Positions 30,893 to 32,149 of a DNA stretch of 32,149 nucleotides are shown here, piece by piece. Under the pieces are notes generated by a model that saw only the letters and a program-made list of their open reading frames with translations, did not search any database and was not told where the DNA came from. Position 1 is the first letter of the stretch; each line of letters starts with the position of its first letter. Source of the DNA: Candidatus Fibrimonadaceae bacterium (GTDB lineage Bacteria > Fibrobacterota > Fibrobacteria > Fibrobacterales > Fibrobacteraceae); contig JAITFO010000068.1 of the NCBI GenBank assembly GCA_031281265.1, positions 1-32,149 on the forward strand, written 5' to 3'. The translations under genes were made by a program, and so were the position numbers.

Positions 30893-32135
30893 CTAACCCA
30901 CTGGCGGGAAGAATATATAAGCTATGGATATAGCCGCGATAACACCGGCTAAATCCGCAGCGAGGCCGCAAAAAACCGCATGCCTTGTTTTGCGGATTGC
31001 AACGGAACCAAAATAAACCGCTATGATGTAAAAAGTTGTATCCGTTGTGCCTTGGAACATACAACTTAAACGACCCGCAAAACTATCCGCCCCGTATTGC
31101 TGCATGGCATCAACCATCATGCCACGCGCTCCGCTACCGGAAAGGGGTTTCATAATCGCGGTTGGCAAGCTAGGCACAATGTCTGCGGGAATGCCAAAAA
31201 GGTCAAAAGCTACCACAACCCCGCTCATCAAAATATCCATAGCACCGCTTGCCCGGAAAGCTGCTATGCCCGCTAAAATGGCTATCAAATAAGGTATAAC
31301 CGTAACGGCAGTTGAAAAACCATCTTTTGCGCCCTCAACAAAAGCATCAAAAGGCATAACTTTTTTAACAGCGGCTAAAACCAAAAAGAATATAACAATG
31401 GCAAATAAAACTATGCCGCCCAAAAACGCGCTGGCAACACCCATCGCTTCTGCCGAGAGTGTGGAAAAATACCAAAGAGTCCCGAACACCGCCGCGCAGA
31501 GACCAACAAACCAAGATATGAAAACCATATTTTTTATTTCAATTTTTTGAAAAAAGGAAGTGACCAAAATCCCAGCCACGGTGCTGAAAAACGTCGCGAA
31601 TAAAATAGGCAGAAAAATATCGGCGGGGTTTGCCGCTCCTAGCTTTGCCCTGTAAGTCATTATGCTAACTGGAATGAGCGTTAAGCCGCTCGCGTTCAAA
31701 ACCAAAAACAAAATCTGGGCATCGCTTGCTGTATCTTTATTCGGATTTATATCCTGCAATTCCTTCATGGCTTTTAAACCCAAAGGAGTGGCGGCGTTAT
31801 CCAGCCCGAGCATATTTGCGCTTATGTTCATAAGCATACTGCCCATTGCGGGATGGTTTGCCGGGACACTTGGGAAAAGCCGTTTCATCAAAGGGGAAAC
31901 CAATTTTGCGAGCATTTGAACCGCACCAGCCTTCTCTCCTATTTTCATTATCCCAAGCCAAAAAGCCAGAATTCCAGTTAAGCCGATGGCAATTTCAAAA
32001 GCTGTTTTAGACATGCTAAAAACGCTCTGCATAACCTCGTTGAAAATTCCGCTGTTGCCAAAAAAAAAAACATTGAATAAGGCAGGCTATAAATGCGCCC
32101 GCAAAGAATAAAATCCAAACGACGTTTAAAAACAC
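30893..32135 (-). CDS. SpmA-SpmB-like fused nucleoside-recognition (Gate) membrane protein, frameshifted
   Basis: The uninterrupted frame runs from 32032 and gives 379 aa with many membrane helices and two Gate-like halves. The first carries SANMLGLDNAATPLGLKAM, diagnostic of SpmA; the second carries PLSGSGARGMM and MFQGTTDTTFYIIAVYFGS, diagnostic of SpmB. The family is known for spore core dehydration in Bacillus but is common in non-spore-formers, where its role is unclear. Family members start about 35 residues earlier. That part is present in another frame (GTG at 32135; FLNVVWILFFAGAFIACLIQ) and is joined if the A11 run at 32060-32070 is reduced to A10. The gene is therefore frameshifted here, by error or by slippage. 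A TAAATT at 32147-32142 lies 6 nt before the GTG. Confidence 0.85.
32060..32070. repeat. A11 homopolymer causing a frameshift
   Basis: Eleven A residues in the plus strand (T11 in the coding strand) separate the N-terminal frame of the SpmAB-like gene from the rest. Ten would restore one continuous frame. Confidence 0.85.
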
Positions 32136-32149
32136 GGATAAAATTTAGT

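Overview
The window looks like a piece of a Fibrobacterota (Fibrobacter-related) genome. The strongest taxonomic clue is the secreted protein at 1277-3316 (minus), which carries four tandem copies of the FISUMP domain (Fibrobacter succinogenes major paralogous domain; W-M/L-A-E/N-N-L-N-Y, CxAGWRLP and VRC signatures). The other genes fit a Gram-negative bacterium with an outer membrane: LolA, lipoproteins and a probable outer-membrane protein. Many promoters share a -10 block of the form TTTTCTATATT or TTTTCTAAATT. The first 118 bases are a pure C run, almost certainly a sequencing or assembly artefact at a contig end. The right edge cuts a gene just upstream of its start.

Left to right. 1-3.5 kb: an Abi_2/HEPN-type abortive-infection gene behind a consensus promoter and a terminator-like leader hairpin, then the FISUMP gene. 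3.5-9.7 kb: tex (+), a membrane-anchored protein with a C-terminal helix-turn-helix, and an 894-aa protein whose C-terminus resembles the FliK hook-length-control domain. The middle of that last gene holds ten in-frame copies of a short palindrome. 9.7-10.1 kb: the RNase P RNA gene. 10.1-12.9 kb: an LpoA-like TPR plus periplasmic-binding protein coupled to obg. 13-16.6 kb: two tandem methyl-accepting chemotaxis proteins of equal length. 16.5-19.9 kb (minus): clpC followed by dusA. 20-23.1 kb (+): lipoprotein, pyrE, a second lipoprotein and a probable outer-membrane protein, tightly packed. 23.2-28.9 kb (minus): a coupled pair of PilZ protein and SpoIIE/RsbU-type phosphatase, and an overlapping cluster of lolA, archaeal-type IMP cyclohydrolase and pmbA/tldE. 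28.9-29.6 kb: a scar with a frameshifted phage-like fragment (+) and an internally deleted AAA/DUF4143 ATPase (minus). 29.6-32.1 kb (minus): an intact AAA/DUF4143 ATPase and a SpmA-SpmB-like membrane protein with a frameshift at an A11 tract.

Most of the window is housekeeping: transcription, tRNA processing and modification, ribosome assembly, proteolysis, pyrimidine and purine synthesis, and lipoprotein trafficking. Signalling genes (two MCPs, PilZ, PP2C phosphatase) are mixed in, and small accessory patches sit at both ends. The observations I rate highest are these: (1) palindromes of two co-varying types inside one coding sequence, always in the same frame; (2) four starts lying exactly 7 nt after a -10 box, so probably leaderless, with the rnpB 5' end as an internal calibration; (3) the terminator-like hairpin between the abi promoter and its ribosome-binding site; (4) heptanucleotide repeats inside coding regions that could change the reading frame.
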